64,000 nucleotides of DNA from Wallemia ichthyophaga EXF-994 (Eukaryota > Basidiomycota > Wallemiomycetes > Wallemiales > Wallemiaceae). Position numbers and translations under genes: made by a program. Below the pieces are notes generated by a model that made no database searches, was not told where the DNA came from, and saw only the letters and a list, made by a program, of their open reading frames with translations. Positions 11,144-23,571 of the stretch are shown here, one piece after another (position 1 is the stretch's first letter; each line of letters begins with the position of its first letter). Location: contig NW_008806298.1 in NCBI RefSeq assembly GCF_000400465.1, positions 26,812 through 90,811 of the forward strand, given 5' to 3'.

Positions 11144-12342
11144 CTAATCCAACACCGGCTCCAATTCTCCATAAACCTTAGTTCTAAAGTACGAATCATC
11201 AAACCAATGCACACGCACGTATCCATCCTCTCCTCCACTCGCAAACGCCTTTCCTTGTGGATGTACTGCGATCGTATTGATTGGTCCGAAATGTCCCTTC
11301 ACTCTGCCCACTTCCTCCGCAAACACCTTGTGCCAGAATCTGCACTCAAAGTTTCCTGAACGGCCAGATGTTGTAACATTCATCGCTTCCTGTCCACCAC
11401 CGAGGATAATATAGTGACTGCCTGGGGCTATAGATGCTGAGTTGAGAGGTGAGTCGGTGCTAAATGTTTTGATGACGTCCAAAGTCTTTGTGTCAAAGAG
11501 CTGTCAGTGTGTTAGATTGAGCACTTTACTTAAAATACCCTTATCTCACCCTCGAAATCTTGTCTTTACTCGATGTAATGAAATAGCTCTGATCTGGCGA
11601 GAGTTGCAAATCCATTATGCTGTCTTGATGTGCCTCTTCATTCTCGCCAATCTGCTTCTTCTCTTCATAGTTAAACTTGGCAATCTTACCGCTTTCATGC
11701 GCTGTGACTATCTCGTTTGGAATAGCTGTGAATGCTGCAACGGTTACTTTGCTTCCTGCAGGCTCGAAAAAGTGCTTGGGCTCAGCCGCTTGCTGTGTTG
11801 GTTGTTCTTTGTTTATCTCAATAATACGAAGAGCTCCCTTGTACCCCATACGCTCCTCCGTGACAGCCAATATCTTGCTGTCATCGTTAGACCACTGCAC
11901 GCGCTTGATAGCTGTTGGGAATTCCCAAGTGTACAGACATGCGCCTGTCTTCACAGACCAAAGTTTTAACGCATTATCCGCTGAACCAGACACCAAGAAT
12001 TCTGATTTCTTATCAACGGAGACTGTCCATACAGTACCCTTGTGGCCTTCGTAAGTGCCAAGTCTAGTGTGCGTGTAAGTTGGGAGGCGTCTTCTCGATA
12101 GTGTGTCGCATACCTCTCACCGTTATGCGAGTACCAGACGTTTATTCTGTGATCTTTGGATACGGAGAATATAAGATCACCGTCTTTGTTGTCTGGTGGT
12201 CGTTAGGCGTGCCCAGGTGTGTTTGAGTGCACTCACAGATAATCTGCGTCAAAGAACGCTCGTGTCCTGAGAGAAATTAGCCTGAGTGGACAACAAACGG
12301 TGCTCTAGTACCTTGGAGTAATATTGGGCGCTGTAAATCCAT
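11144..12342 (-). CDS. TIF34: Translation initiation factor eIF3 subunit i (WD40)
   Basis: WD40 beta-propeller subunit of eIF3, acting in cytosolic 43S preinitiation complex assembly. Exons: 12342-12312, 12266-12237, 12192-12114, 12063-11550, 11500-11144; 336 residues, typical for eIF3i. The N-terminus [20 protein letters not shown] is the family signature and is divided over the first three short exons (31, 30 and 79 nt). Further blocks: [75 protein letters not shown] and [17 protein letters not shown] at the end. Introns are 44-50 nt. The ATG at 12342 is chosen because it places RPILLQG at residue 5; an upstream out-of-frame ATG (MSEKNAADG) does not match the family. Confidence 0.93.
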
Positions 12343-12706
12343 CAGCTGCGTTCTTCTCGCTCATTTCCCACTTACCATCCTCAAAGTACAAGTTGAGCGG
12401 GTAAAAATACCATTCCGACTTGTACGCTGAACTTTTATTTGAATAAATTTGCAAATATGCTTGGGTTTATACGTGGTAGCAATTTCAACGATATTTGGGT
12501 TTTACGCCTGCCGCCTGGCTTGGTGGTGTTGTGCATGTTGAGCTGCGAGTAAGAAAGCAGCAGCGAGATGTTACAGATCTTGAGACTCAGTACACGTGAC
12601 ACGGCACTATTCAATTTCGATGATATCGGCCATCTTCCCATCCGCCGCCATCACTCCAACACAACTCGTACCTTCACAACACTCTACAACTTGAAATATA
12701 TCCGTT
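12343..12706. promoter_or_regulatory. Divergent intergenic region TIF34/Dabb gene
   Basis: 364 bp between two divergent start codons, presumably carrying both promoters. A 68-codon minus-strand ORF inside it has no support. No motif identified with confidence. Confidence 0.45.
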
Positions 12707-13070
12707 ATGGGCATCACTCACATCGTTGGTTTTAAATACAAGGATTTCGTTTCGGCCCCGCTGCGCAAGGAGATAGCCCACAGGTTGCTCGCTATGAGCG
12801 ATACATCTGGCGTTATTCAGTCGGTCAAAGGCGGGCGCATTGTGGACTTAGAATTACTGGCCAAGGGCTTCCACCACGCTTTTGTACTCAAGTTCAATCG
12901 CTGGGAAGACCTACAGTTCTGTGGGTAGCCTTAGCATGACAAAATACAATCCTCCACTCACAAACATCACAGACCAACAGTTTGATCAATCTCACAATGA
13001 TTTCAAAGCCCTCGTCGAAGATCTTACAGTCGACGTGCAAGTCTGGGACTTTGAGGACTTTGAATTCTAA
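12707..13070 (+). CDS. Stress-response A/B-barrel (Dabb) domain protein
   Basis: Small dimeric alpha/beta-barrel protein of the Dabb family. Members in plants and fungi respond to stress or act as small enzymes, so no specific function can be given. Exons: 12707-12920 and 12973-13070; 103 residues, the usual size for a single Dabb domain. The first strand THIVGFKYKD, the central IQSVKGGRIVD followed by FHHAFVLKFNRWEDLQFY, and the final LVEDLTVDVQVWDFE follow the order of the family. The 52-nt intron (GTGGGT...CACAG) joins FNRWEDLQF to the second half at Tyr. Convergent with CKA1, with 51 bp between stop codons. Confidence 0.8.
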
Positions 13071-13121
13071 ACCTAGTCAGAGAATGAGAATTACCCTAAA
13101 TAAATCAATACAAAGCTATTA

Positions 13122-14381
13122 TTACGTTGGTCTAATGTCAGAATTACGCACTGGTTCAAAGTACGGGTGAGCCATCGCTTCTTGTGCAGTCAATCTCTCC
13201 TGGTGGTCGTATCTCAGCAGGTGGTCGAGGAAATCGATTGCTTCAGCCGAAACCCATTGCTGGTTCTCTGAGTTAATAAACTTATTCCATGGCTTACGAG
13301 CGTATCTGCCGAGGATCCCATCGTAGTGGCTGTCGAGCTCGATGTTGTACTTGTCGAGGTACGAGTAGAGTTCGTCTGTACCCAACACCTTTGCGATCTT
13401 AACCAGCTGATCGTAGTTGTCGTGTCCATGGAAGAAAGGCTCCTTCCTGAATATCATGGACGCGAACATACAACCCAAAGACCACATGTCCAATGAGTAG
13501 TCGTACTCTTGGAAGTCAACCAACAGCTCTGGCCCCTTGAAGTATCTCGATGCGACTCTGACGTTGTACTCTGTGCCTGGATGGTAAAACTCAGCCAAGC
13601 CCCAATCGATCAGCCTAAGCCTTCTCTTGTGGTGATCTATCATGACGTTGTGAGGCTTAACATCCCTGTGCATGATACCCTTTGAGTGACAGAAATCGAG
13701 TGCCTGTTGAGAGGTGGGTGAGGTTAGTGAGAAGAAGCCTAAACCAACCAAAGCCCACCTTGAGCAATTCGTTGATGTAGAATCTTATATCGAAATCTGT
13801 CAGCTTTGGGTAGAGCAGCTTGAAGTCGGTGTTGTTGATGTACTCGGATATAACTGGGGATTCTGGTTAGCTGGGTGCTTTGAGACACGCCAAACGGAAA
13901 ACCCGGAAAACCCACTAGAAGGAGTCTTTGACTGTGAAAGCTGTTAGCGGCAACAACCCAAACAACGTATTCCACCCACGTTTGGATCCCTAACAACATC
14001 CAGCAAAGCGATTACATTCGGACCGCCAGCCAAATTTTGCAATATCTTGATTTCTCTCTTGATCTTCTTCTTCTTTACGGGCTTGAGGACCTTAATAACG
14101 CACTTTTCGTCGTTGTTGATGTTTATGCCCTCAAATACCTCCGAGTACTTTCCACGGCCGACTAGAGGGGTGTGAGGGGTGTATTAGGCTGGCTACGACG
14201 ACGCACCTCTTCTCACAATCTCATACGATATCTGCTCCCCCCAGGACACAGTCAAATTGTCTAGTCACTTGGTCAGCGAATCGTGCAGCAGACGTTGAAA
14301 TCGAGACAAACCATAATCCCACCAAGAGCGGCTGTGCTTCTCGTTGGCATCAGCGTATACGCGACTAATGCTTGGTGGCAT
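13122..14381 (-). CDS. CKA1: Casein kinase 2 catalytic subunit alpha
   Basis: Constitutively active Ser/Thr kinase of the CK2 holoenzyme, nuclear and cytosolic. Exons: 14381-14312, 14260-14207, 14161-13980, 13931-13916, 13853-13759, 13703-13122; 332 residues, normal length. Motifs: [15 protein letters not shown] (Gly-rich loop), [15 protein letters not shown] (CK2-specific basic cluster), [13 protein letters not shown] (catalytic loop), [13 protein letters not shown] with the CK2-type DWG in place of [16 protein letters not shown] and [21 protein letters not shown] 16-nt exon (13916-13931) encodes SKTPS between DVVRDPN and [11 protein letters not shown] and is required to keep the frame. Introns are 45-62 nt. 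Confidence 0.95.
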
Positions 14382-14730
14382 CCTCGAGTCTTGATCGCTG
14401 AGATGTAAGATGGTATGCAGATGCTCAGAAATTCATCGATATAATATTATTTAGGATGTGATATTGTAGGCGCGGACAGTGATATGGATTTCCTTCTGTT
14501 TATCTATTAATTTCCAAGCTCTCGTCTCTCTCTGTGTATTCTGGATCGTGTCGGTGTCATCGAGATGGCCAGCGAGTGAATCCTAGGCGAGGAGATGTAC
14601 GACTAAGCCCACGGAATCTCCTCACTCCCATAACCACCACTGTGTATGTCCTGATACAATAAACCCCAAATCTCGTGATCGCCTCTATCACCACAACAAT
14701 CACCGATAGCGCGCTCAACTCAATCAATCC
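14382..14730. promoter_or_regulatory. Divergent intergenic region CKA1/chromodomain gene
   Basis: 349 bp between divergent starts. Contains pyrimidine-rich stretches near 14520-14560 and the presumed promoters of both genes. No RNA gene or ORF seen. Confidence 0.45.
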
Positions 14731-17700
14731 ATGTCAGATAACCAAGATCCTGGCGGCGCAGCTGAAGTGGAGTACAACGTACGCAGCCATAACTTTTATT
14801 TCGGCCGTTATCTTACGCCCTGCTTAGGTTGAGAAGCTCCTCGAGGCTGAGGTCAGTTACGACGCTATCGACAACAAGAAGACGTACTTTTACTACGTCA
14901 AGTGGGAGGACTATTCTTCTGATGAGAATAGGTGGGTTATCGGTGGCAGTTGAGATACAACGACTCATATAATCACCAGCTGGGAACCTGAGTCATGTAT
15001 CAGCACAGACGAGTGTATCAAAGATTTCTGGAATGCTGTTGGGATCAACAAGCCTCCTCTTAGCAGCTGCGCTCTTAAAACTCACTGGGCCCCCTACAAG
15101 AAGCCCGCCAAGAAGGAGAAGCGCTCTTCGATCACTCAGAAGAACAAATCCGCGAAGAAGCGCAAGTCTAGTCCCAGTCCTGTGCGTGAAACTCCACCCA
15201 GGAAGCGCAAGTCAGCTGAAAATGCAAAACCTGGCGAAAGCAACAAGCGTATTAAGAAGGCTGTCCCACATGTGAGCGATGGCTCCTCAATTGAGAGCAA
15301 CGGCCATGGAAACGGCAGTGACAGCGACAGCGACACCGACGTTGAAGTCAGCACCGGGAAATCACCTCCAAAGAAATCTCCGATGATAGCCTCCCCAGTC
15401 AAAGCAACCTCCAATTCAAACAAAGCCAAGAAACCTCAAAAGCGTGTCAGCTTTTCTAATCAGGAAGCTGAATTTCTGAATTCTATCAACGATGATCTCA
15501 TTCCTTCTCCACCAGAATCAAATGATGAACAAGTATCAGATGAAGAGGATCTGCAGAATCGCACTAGACAGGAAGCCCTACGTATGATGAGCAATAAAGC
15601 TAAAAACAGACCATTCAGGCCAAGGAAAAGTGATACCGTCAAAGAAACTGCTAAAGAGAGGAGGGAGAGGGTTAAGGACGAAGCTGATCAGCGTCAAGCT
15701 GAAGAAGCTAAACGTCGGGAGGACGAAAGAAGGAAACAACTTCTCGAAAGAGAGAAGGAAAAGGACAGGCAAGAGGAGGTGAAGAGGAAAGCTGTAGAGA
15801 GCCAGAAAAAGGCAGACGAAGCAATTCGTAAAGCTGAACAAGAAGAGAAGAGAAGGGAGAACGAATTAGCAATCAAGAATGGCTCTAAAGTGCCCACTAT
15901 TCGCAAGAGAGATCCTCCCAAGGTGCAGTCCGTCGAAGCCCTTTGGAATACAATTGATGGTCATCAAAACGCTGCTAGATTGAGTGTGTATGAAAAGACG
16001 ACTGGCAATAAACTCCCAAAGGTTGGTGGGCATAAGGATTCTTGTGTAGGAAATGGGGCGGGTTCAGCAGAAACCACTGCACACACTCCAGCTCCCAGCT
16101 CTTCATTTAATGGAATCAGACCCCGCTCAAGCTATTCTGGTAAGGCTGATAACGCTGATAACCCAAGAATCGATCAACCACAAATGTCTCCACCTCTTCA
16201 ACAGCAGAATCTTCAAAACTTACCTCTGCAGCTGCCACCACCACCACAACCAGCTCAGCAGCAACAGCCTCAGCAACAATCTAGAGTTCAGGCGAACAGA
16301 AAAGGTCAACAACCAAGCAGCCAATTCAAGCCTCCAGCAAGACAGGCACAACAACCAATGGACAACATCTACCCAGCAAGGCAGACACAAGAACCTCAGG
16401 AAATAATCCACCCAGCAAGACAACAGAACAACTTCGACTCACCTTCGAATGGTGTTTTTACAAGAGAGAAAAACATGCTTGAAGACAATGAGGAGGATTT
16501 TGAAAAATACGATACTTCAAAATCAGCTAAGAAGCTTCAGAAACAGTCGGAACGTACTGCTAGCAATACACTCCCACTAGGCAGCAAGAGGAGTTGGGGA
16601 GGTGGACAGCAAAGTGGAGCACCAGTATCAACATCAACATCAACATCAACATCAGCATCAGCACCAGCACAAGCACTAGCACCTCGGCGTTCAACTGAAG
16701 AACCTCTTCAAGCTCGGAACCAGCCTAATAAGGATCCTCGCAAGCTGCGTCAACAGCAGCAACAAGCTGCAAAGGCCGAGAAAGAAGCACAGGCAGCACA
16801 TACGACTAAGACAAAACATGAAGCACAGGCAGCACAGACAGCACAGACAGCACAGACAGAAGAAGCGGTAAAAGCACAGGGAGAACAGGAATTAAAAGCA
16901 CCACATGCACAGGCACAGGCACAGCTGCAGCTGCAACAACAACCACGACAACCACCGCAACCACCATCACTAGCTGAGTCAGTACCCGAAGCACTCTTCA
17001 GGGATGATGACAAAGAAAAAGCAAATACCCGGAAAGATAGCAAGGAGGGTGTTGTTCTTCCAAACAACTTGCGCAGAGAATCAACAACACCGCAGCCATC
17101 GCATGACCTGCCAGTAATGTATAGCAAGAATTTACCAACCGATGCGCTCTGGAAGGGTGTGATGTTCGCTCATCAGAAGAGACTCGGCAATGTTGGTTTT
17201 GTCGATGTGACAATAGCAAGTGAAGAGGAAAATGTTGCTCCCCCTATGAGTATGAAAGACTCCCTACAATACCTAAAGGAGTTGAAACTCGTCTGCTTCC
17301 TCGATGCTCAAAGTTTCAAGAAACATGTCAACCAAGTCAACCAGGTCGTCGAGGTGATGTCGCCTGATTTTTCCATGAGACGTTTCTTAAAAGAACTCGT
17401 CGGGTTCGACAAAGTTGGTATTTTCCAGGTTGACGGAGGTGACAATAGCGCAGAGTCAGACGAGATACGCTTTATTGCGTTCGCTCCTGCGAAGATACCA
17501 GATTTGAGAGTGTACTTCAATTTACCAAAGGAGAATCAGATCTTTGCACTCCTCGTGACGATGCCTAGAAATGTCAAATTGCAGTTCGAAAAGATCGACA
17601 AGTGGGATAGAGAAAATGCGAATAATGAGGATGAGGATGAGGATGACAAGATAAGGGTGCAGCGTGAGATTGCTGAGACGAAAAGATGCGAAGAAGCAAA

Positions 17701-19689
17701 TAGGGAGAGTCTCACAGAGGCTACAGCAACTGACCAAAGAGTGACTGCAAATGGGCACTCTACGTCAATGGATGTATCTATAAACGAGGGTATTGGTGTG
17801 ACTCAGCCTGCGATAGTTGTGGATGGAGAGACTGGCTCGGCTGAATTGACTGACAACGATGCTACGAATGTCAACAATGCTACCAGTGTAAATAATGCTT
17901 CCCTTGGCTCCCAAGCTGCACCTCCAACTGCGTCTCAACCGGTTCTTGTTTCTACTCCTGCTCCTGCTCCTCAAAGTGCTCAGCCTACCTCTCAACCTGT
18001 CTCTCAATCAACAAGTGCCTCTGCTGATCCACGTCTTTCTCGCCACCAAGCTGATAATAACATAGGCAAAACACCTACCCCAGAACCATCTGGGCTGCCT
18101 CAAGAGTTAGTCGAGAAGGAGAAAGCGAAGCGGAATCTCATCGAAACGAATAAACGCGAGCAAGTCGAGAAGAAGCAGCGTGAAGAGACGACTGCAGCGG
18201 GAAAAGGAGTAGTATCAAATAGACACTCATTTGCGACTATGCACACATCTACAAGTAAAGAATCACAGCATAGTAATGCTACGTCAAGTGATGACGCTGC
18301 CAGCAATCGCAATGCAAATACCAATGCTGCAGCCACAACAACACCTCAATCTGCTCTTACAGACCCGCGTGTTTCTCGCCGTCAAACTGAGAATAAAGGA
18401 GCTTCCGCACCTTCATCATCGACATCTGCTGGAACATCAAGAGATACTCGCCTGGCGCGCAACCAACAGACAAAGACAGTGAAGGAAGAAATGATCAAGA
18501 AAGAGGCGGGAGTAGCACCACCACTATCTATGTCCAAGACATTAGAGGAGATAGCCAAGTACAAAAAGGAATTAAATTTCTCATCTTCGAAAATGAGATC
18601 CTTGGGTATAGATGGAAAGCTGTATAGAATATCAGCTCCACCGTTTGTCAGCGAACAAAGTAACCAATTGCGCTTAATTCTTACACATCACAAATGTAAA
18701 GAAGCTACAGGAAACTTTGAAGAGGCATCGAGGGCAGCTACGTTACGGTTTATACATCTCCAGCAGATCGACTATGTCGCGAGTATGCCTGGTATCACTG
18801 ACGCTAGATGTAACAAGTCTGTTAGGTTTTTCTTGTTCGGTAAGAATGAAAAAATTCCCAAAGAGCTGTGGAAAGTGAATGAGATATACAGATGTGGTGA
18901 GTAATTGCGATTGTGAGGGTTTGCAATAGAATCTCACTCACTCATCTGAATAGGTGGTTTAATTACATTCACCTCGAGAGTCCTATCTCAGGAGACGGAG
19001 AAAGTAATTGAGCTTCTTGAACTATTTGCAGCTGTTAGAAATCAAAATACGTACTGGCAAGCATTTGTCCTTGATGACGTCTACAAGAAGGCCATTTATA
19101 CATTGAGGGAAGAGATCGCGGTGAGGTCTGAGAACCAACCGGAGGAATATCGACTGGAACTGCTTAGAAGTCTGTTCAAGCCAACAGGGAAGCTCATGTC
19201 ATTTGGTCAGCTACCTGCAAACAATCCTAATCCAGTCACACGTAAGTGAAGTTGTGATTTCTAGTCATTACAGCAGCTTACTTGGACAAACAAACAGCCA
19301 CAGAAAAACAGTATATGTTATCGAGAATAAGTAGGAGAAAGGGACAGTTTAACGGAGATACTATAATGGGTACTGCTATTTCGCGTCTACCTGAGGGACA
19401 GACAGACGCAGATACATGGCTTCTTGAAGAGATGAAACGTATACAGGTGGGTATGACGAGTGGCAAGGTGATTTATTTTCACACTCTGCAGTACCATGTT
19501 GATATTCGCGTCATTCATCGTCGATATGTTGTAATTGATGTTGACGGCGCTGACTTTGGCAGTGAGAATAACTCTGTGGGTTGCGCGCGTTGTTGAATGG
19601 TGAAGATTTCTAACGAGACGTGGCAGATTGAGAAGCACAGCTGTGATAGCTTTATTGATGAAATCAAGGGCGGTACCTTGATTACGTGA
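14731..19689 (+). CDS. Large chromodomain protein with SPOC-like and C-terminal domains (Chp1-like layout)
   Basis: Probable chromatin reader. Exons: 14731-14778, 14828-14931, 14980-18896, 18954-19241, 19298-19446, 19492-19575, 19627-19689; 1,550 residues. The chromodomain is at about residues 14-75: YNVEKLLEAEV, then FYYVKWEDYSSDENSWEPES. The three aromatic cage positions (Tyr, Trp, Tyr) are present, so methyl-lysine binding is plausible. A long charged, Gln/Pro/Ala-rich linker follows (~110-770), with a coiled-coil-like Lys/Glu/Arg stretch near 230-330. Residues ~770-910 begin ALWKGVMFAHQKRLGNVGFV and resemble a SPOC fold. Residues ~1230-1550 form a second globular region containing CGGLITFTSRVL and IRVIHRRYVVIDV. 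Chromo plus SPOC plus a C-terminal domain recalls fission-yeast Chp1 of the RITS complex; that is inference. The last three introns are less certain than the first three. Confidence 0.75.
16627..16662. repeat. Hexanucleotide microsatellite (ATCAAC/ATCAGC)n
   Basis: Four ATCAAC units followed by two ATCAGC units inside the chromodomain gene. They encode alternating Ser-Thr then Ser-Ala in the disordered linker. The length is a multiple of 3, so copy-number changes would keep the frame. Confidence 0.85.
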
Positions 19690-19824
19690 GTTAGGATCGC
19701 CAGACTCACAATATACATTTCAACTCCTATATATCAATTTTCACTCATGTTGTAAGATGAAATGCAAATTAGAATAAAGTAAGGATATTCATACAACACA
19801 GGTCATTTATAGTTAAGAAGGCGG

Positions 19825-21593
19825 TTAAAGATGGTCGTCTCTAGCTTTCTGACGCTTGCGAGAGTCAGCGGGAGCTTCATCGAGACCTCTCTTACTGCTT
19901 TCGTTGTTACCTTGGATGGCCTCGTTGAGGAATTGATCAACACCGAATGGGTCGACGTCCTTTTCAAATTCGACAGGACCTTCACGAGATTGTTGCAAAT
20001 CAGCGCCCTCGAAACCTTTAGTAGTTGCACCTAAACCAAATCTATCATTATCGAGTGCTTTATTTACGCCATCCTCAGTACCACCGCCGACGATTTCATC
20101 GTCACCATCCTGATTTCTGTGCTTGTAAATTGCAGCAGCAGCGCTACTACCGTGAAAGAGGGGTTTATCATAGAGATTATAAGCCTCATCATCGCCGAAT
20201 GAAGGATTAAGAGATTCTTTGTTATAGAGACGACTATCAAACATGGCCTCTTTGGACATGGAAGGTTTGGCTAGACCTAGGGCAACTTTCTCGCTGACGT
20301 CTCTATTTTGCTCACGTGCCATTTGTTTTGCGCGCTGCTCGTGCCCCATGTGGCTAATACGCATTTCGCGTTCGCGTTCGGTGCGTTTTTCTCTTCTCAT
20401 CTGCTCGCGTTGACGGAGAGCGTGGTCATCGCGAACTTTGTCGTTGTCGCCATCGTCGCCATCGGAGTCGGAGCCGGATGCCGACGCTGAAGCATCCGAG
20501 TCGCTACCGTAAGCAGCGAGGTTGGGCATAGACGATCTACCACCACCACCAACACCAGCACTACGCTCCTCGCGCGCTTTCTGCGCAAGCTGACGTAGTG
20601 ATTCTTCCTTGCCGAGTTTCTCTTTCTCGGCGAGACGCTGCTGCATGACGTTACGCTGGCGGACTTCATCGCGAGCATGTCTCTCGCCTATAAAGAGTGC
20701 TTCTGAGAACTTGGCAAAGTTATCGTTGATTTGAACATCCTGCAATCCACGCCCATCCGCTGCGAGACGCTTATCGAGGGGGATAGTATAACCTTTGTTG
20801 TTCTTCCAGTTGGAGATACAGGGAGGGATCATCCACTCTTTCTGCTCGGCAGCGGTGGCTTTGCGAGGGGGCGAGCGGAGAATAGGTGGGGGTGGAGAAG
20901 GAGGGCCTCTTGGAACTTTTTTGTGTTTGAAGCGGGGTGGTTCGAGTGGATCTTCGACAGCGTCTCGAATTTGTACCACACGCTGCGTACCTTCGTTGGG
21001 AGTGTAGCGGACATACTGAGCCGCATTCGCTTTTCCACCTACATCTTTGCTGTGAGCAGCTTTGATTTTGTTACCGACAATCTTCTCAAGGGCTTCTTTG
21101 GTCTTTTGTGTTGTGTCAGCGACGGCGGATTCCGAGGGACGGTCGAGGTCCGTAGAAGCACCATCCGAGCGCTTGGAGAGAGGGAGAACGTCTTGGAAGG
21201 ACGACTGGATGAGATGAGCGTGCTCACCACGGTTCTGCTTGGCAATTGCGTCGTATTTCACCTGACCAGAGCCATCGACAGTGAGAGAGAGGGTTTTGGA
21301 ACTCTTTGCCTTCTTGCGGCCGAGATCAAGGGGATACTGGGCGGTGTGGCATTCGGGGTAGGCACCGCCATCAGCAAAGTCCTGGGGAGTGCTGGGTTTC
21401 CAGGAGTGGCGGTGGAGATAAGGAGGAGCAGAGAAGCGTTTGGAGAGAGTGTGGTGGGATTGCTGGGAGTGGTCGTCGTCGTCGTCGTCGTCGTTGAATC
21501 GTGGGGCGGGGAGTACGCTGGGGGAAGTTTAGTAAGTGCTATATGAATCCCAGAAACTCACTTGGACAAACCAGTGGAGAAGGCAGTCGACAT
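19825..21593 (-). CDS. PRP45: SNW-domain splicing factor (SKIP/Prp45)
   Basis: Spliceosome component (NTC-associated) that bridges the catalytic core and also acts as a transcription coregulator in animals. Exons: 21593-21562 and 21517-19825; 574 residues. The SNW domain is evident: FADGGAYPECHTAQYPLDLG, RYTPNEGTQRVVQIRDAVED, PPRFKHKKVPRGPP, EWMIPPCISNWKNNKGYTIP and LDKRLAADGRGLQDVQIND. A poly-Asp tract (run of GTC on the plus strand, about 21474-21496) follows the N-terminal VLPAPRF. The C-terminal half is Arg/Glu/Lys-rich, as in SNW1. The 44-nt intron (GTGAGT...CCCAG) rejoins LSN to VLPAPRF. Its start codon is only 34 bp from the proposed first codon of CCT1 on the other strand. Confidence 0.94.
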
Positions 21594-21627
21594 TTTTACT
21601 AAACAATTACTTGAGAATTACTTGTGG

Positions 21628-23571
21628 ATGGTGGTTATAATAAAACGATCAAGTGAAAATAAATGTGACTAGTAATTCAATAGAGGGGTCCTTCTAATAA
21701 ACCAATCAAGGTCATTCATCGCTCCAGATCCAACATCCTCGTACCTCTTAGGTGGTGAGCGTGTATCTGGGAATGAGATTCGCCAGCAGAATGGTGAGTC
21801 TGGATAGCCAGTGACACAGCCACTAACCACACACCACCAGTCAGATCAGCCTTGGCTATTGCCAATGTCGTTAAATCCTCTTTGGGTCCCGTAGGTGTGT
21901 ATTCCCTTCTCAAACCTTCCAAGCCTGGCTAATTGGAATTGATGTAAAGGACTTGACAAGATGATGGTGGATAACATTGGAGTGTGTGGCTGTCTATTTC
22001 TGGCTATTCCAGCTTACTCTTGGCTTCACAGGATGTCACAATCTCAAACGACGGTGCTACCATTCTCTCCCTCATCGAGACTGAGCACCCCGCTGCCAAG
22101 ATTCTCGTTGATTTAGCCCAGCAACAGGATAAAGAGGTCGGCGACGGTACCACCTCCGTCGTCATCGTCGCTGCTGAACTCCTCCGTCGCGCAAACGATC
22201 TCGTCAAGAACCGCATCCACCCAACCACTATCATTACCGGTTACAGATTGGCGTGTAAGGAGGCTTGCAAGTTCATGCAGGACAACCTTTCCTCCAACGT
22301 AGACGCTCTTGGCCGCGAATCCCTCATCAACGTCGCCAAAACTTCTATGGCTTCCAAGATCATTGGGAGGTGAGTTGTGTCAGTTGTTTATATCCAACCC
22401 TAACAGCCACAGCGACGACGAATTCTTCGCTAACATGGCCGTCGACGCTATGCTCGCCGTCAAGACTATCAATCCACGCGGTGAAGTCAAGTACCCCGTC
22501 AAAGCTGTCAACGTCCTCAAAGCACACGGTAAGAGTACCACAGAATCACTCTTTGTCAAGGGTTATGCACTCAACTGCACCGTCGCGTCACAAGCTATGA
22601 AGACGCGTATCGCTGGTGCTAAAATTGCTTGTCTCGATATCAATCTCCAGAAACAGCGCATGCACATGGGTGTGCACATCACCATCGATGATCCTGCTCA
22701 GTTGGAGGAGATCAGGAAGCGTGAGTCGGAAATAACCCTCGAGCGCGTCCGCAAGATTATATCATCTGGTGCAAATGTAGTACTCACTACGAAAGGCATT
22801 GATGATCTCTGTCTGAAGGAGTTTGTTGAGGCTGGTGTAATGGCAGTACGTCGTTGTCGCAAGGAGGATTTACGTCGTATTGCCAAAGCTACCGGAGCCA
22901 GTCTGGTGTCATCCCTCGCCAATCTCGAGGGAGAGGAGACATTTGAATCGTCTCTCCTCGGTCATGCCGAAGAAGTTGCACAGGAGCGTATTTCTGATGA
23001 CGAGCTTATTCTCGTGAAGGGCACCAAGATTGTTAGTGCTGCGTCAGTCGTCTTGCGTGGTGCGAATGATTACATGCTCGATGAGATGGAACGTGCTTTA
23101 CACGACAGTCTGTGTGTCATTAAGCGCACACTCGAATCAGGTCACGTCGTACCAGGTGGTGGTTCAATCGAAGTTGCGCTCTCTATTTATCTCGAGAACT
23201 TTGCCACTACTCTTGGATCACGTGAGCAACTCGCCATTGCGGAATTCGCTCAAGCCCTGCTGGTTATACCAAAGACATTAAGCGTTAATGCGGCTAAAGA
23301 TTCGACAGAATTGGTGAGCAAGTTGAGAGCATTCCATAATGCAGCTCAGTCTGCTCCACATGGTGACCCTAAGAAGGATTTGCAGAATTATGGCCTCGAT
23401 TTGCTTGGTGGTGATATTAGAGATAATGTTAAAGCAGGCGTACTCGAACCTACCGTATCTAAAATTAGATCTCTCAGGAGCGCCCTCGAGGCTGCCACTT
23501 CTCTGTTGCGTATCGACGACGCTATCAAGATGGCTCCAGCGGAGGCTGCTGACGATGGACATGGTCACTAG
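21628..23571 (+). CDS. CCT1: Chaperonin CCT/TRiC subunit alpha (TCP-1)
   Basis: Subunit of the cytosolic chaperonin that folds actin and tubulin. Exons: 21628-21652 (tentative), 21728-21793, 21841-21894, 21950-21981, 22032-22369, 22413-23571; 557 residues, matching yeast and human TCP1 length. Motifs: [92 protein letters not shown] and [14 protein letters not shown]. Frame and introns from exon 2 onward are sure. No in-frame ATG lies directly upstream of exon 2, so a short first exon is needed; the ATG at 21628 with a 75-nt intron is the only arrangement I found that keeps phase. For exon 6 I chose the second of two in-frame AG acceptors. Confidence 0.92.

Noticed and set aside
12435-12641. 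68-codon minus-strand ORF in the TIF34/Dabb spacer
   Set aside because: No similarity recognised and lies in the expected divergent promoter.
14382-14730. Search for tRNA or snRNA genes in the longer spacers
   Set aside because: No A/B-box pair, cloverleaf or snRNA core could be recognised by eye in any spacer of the window.
20731-21546. 271-codon plus-strand ORF
   Set aside because: Antisense shadow of the conserved SNW domain of PRP45.
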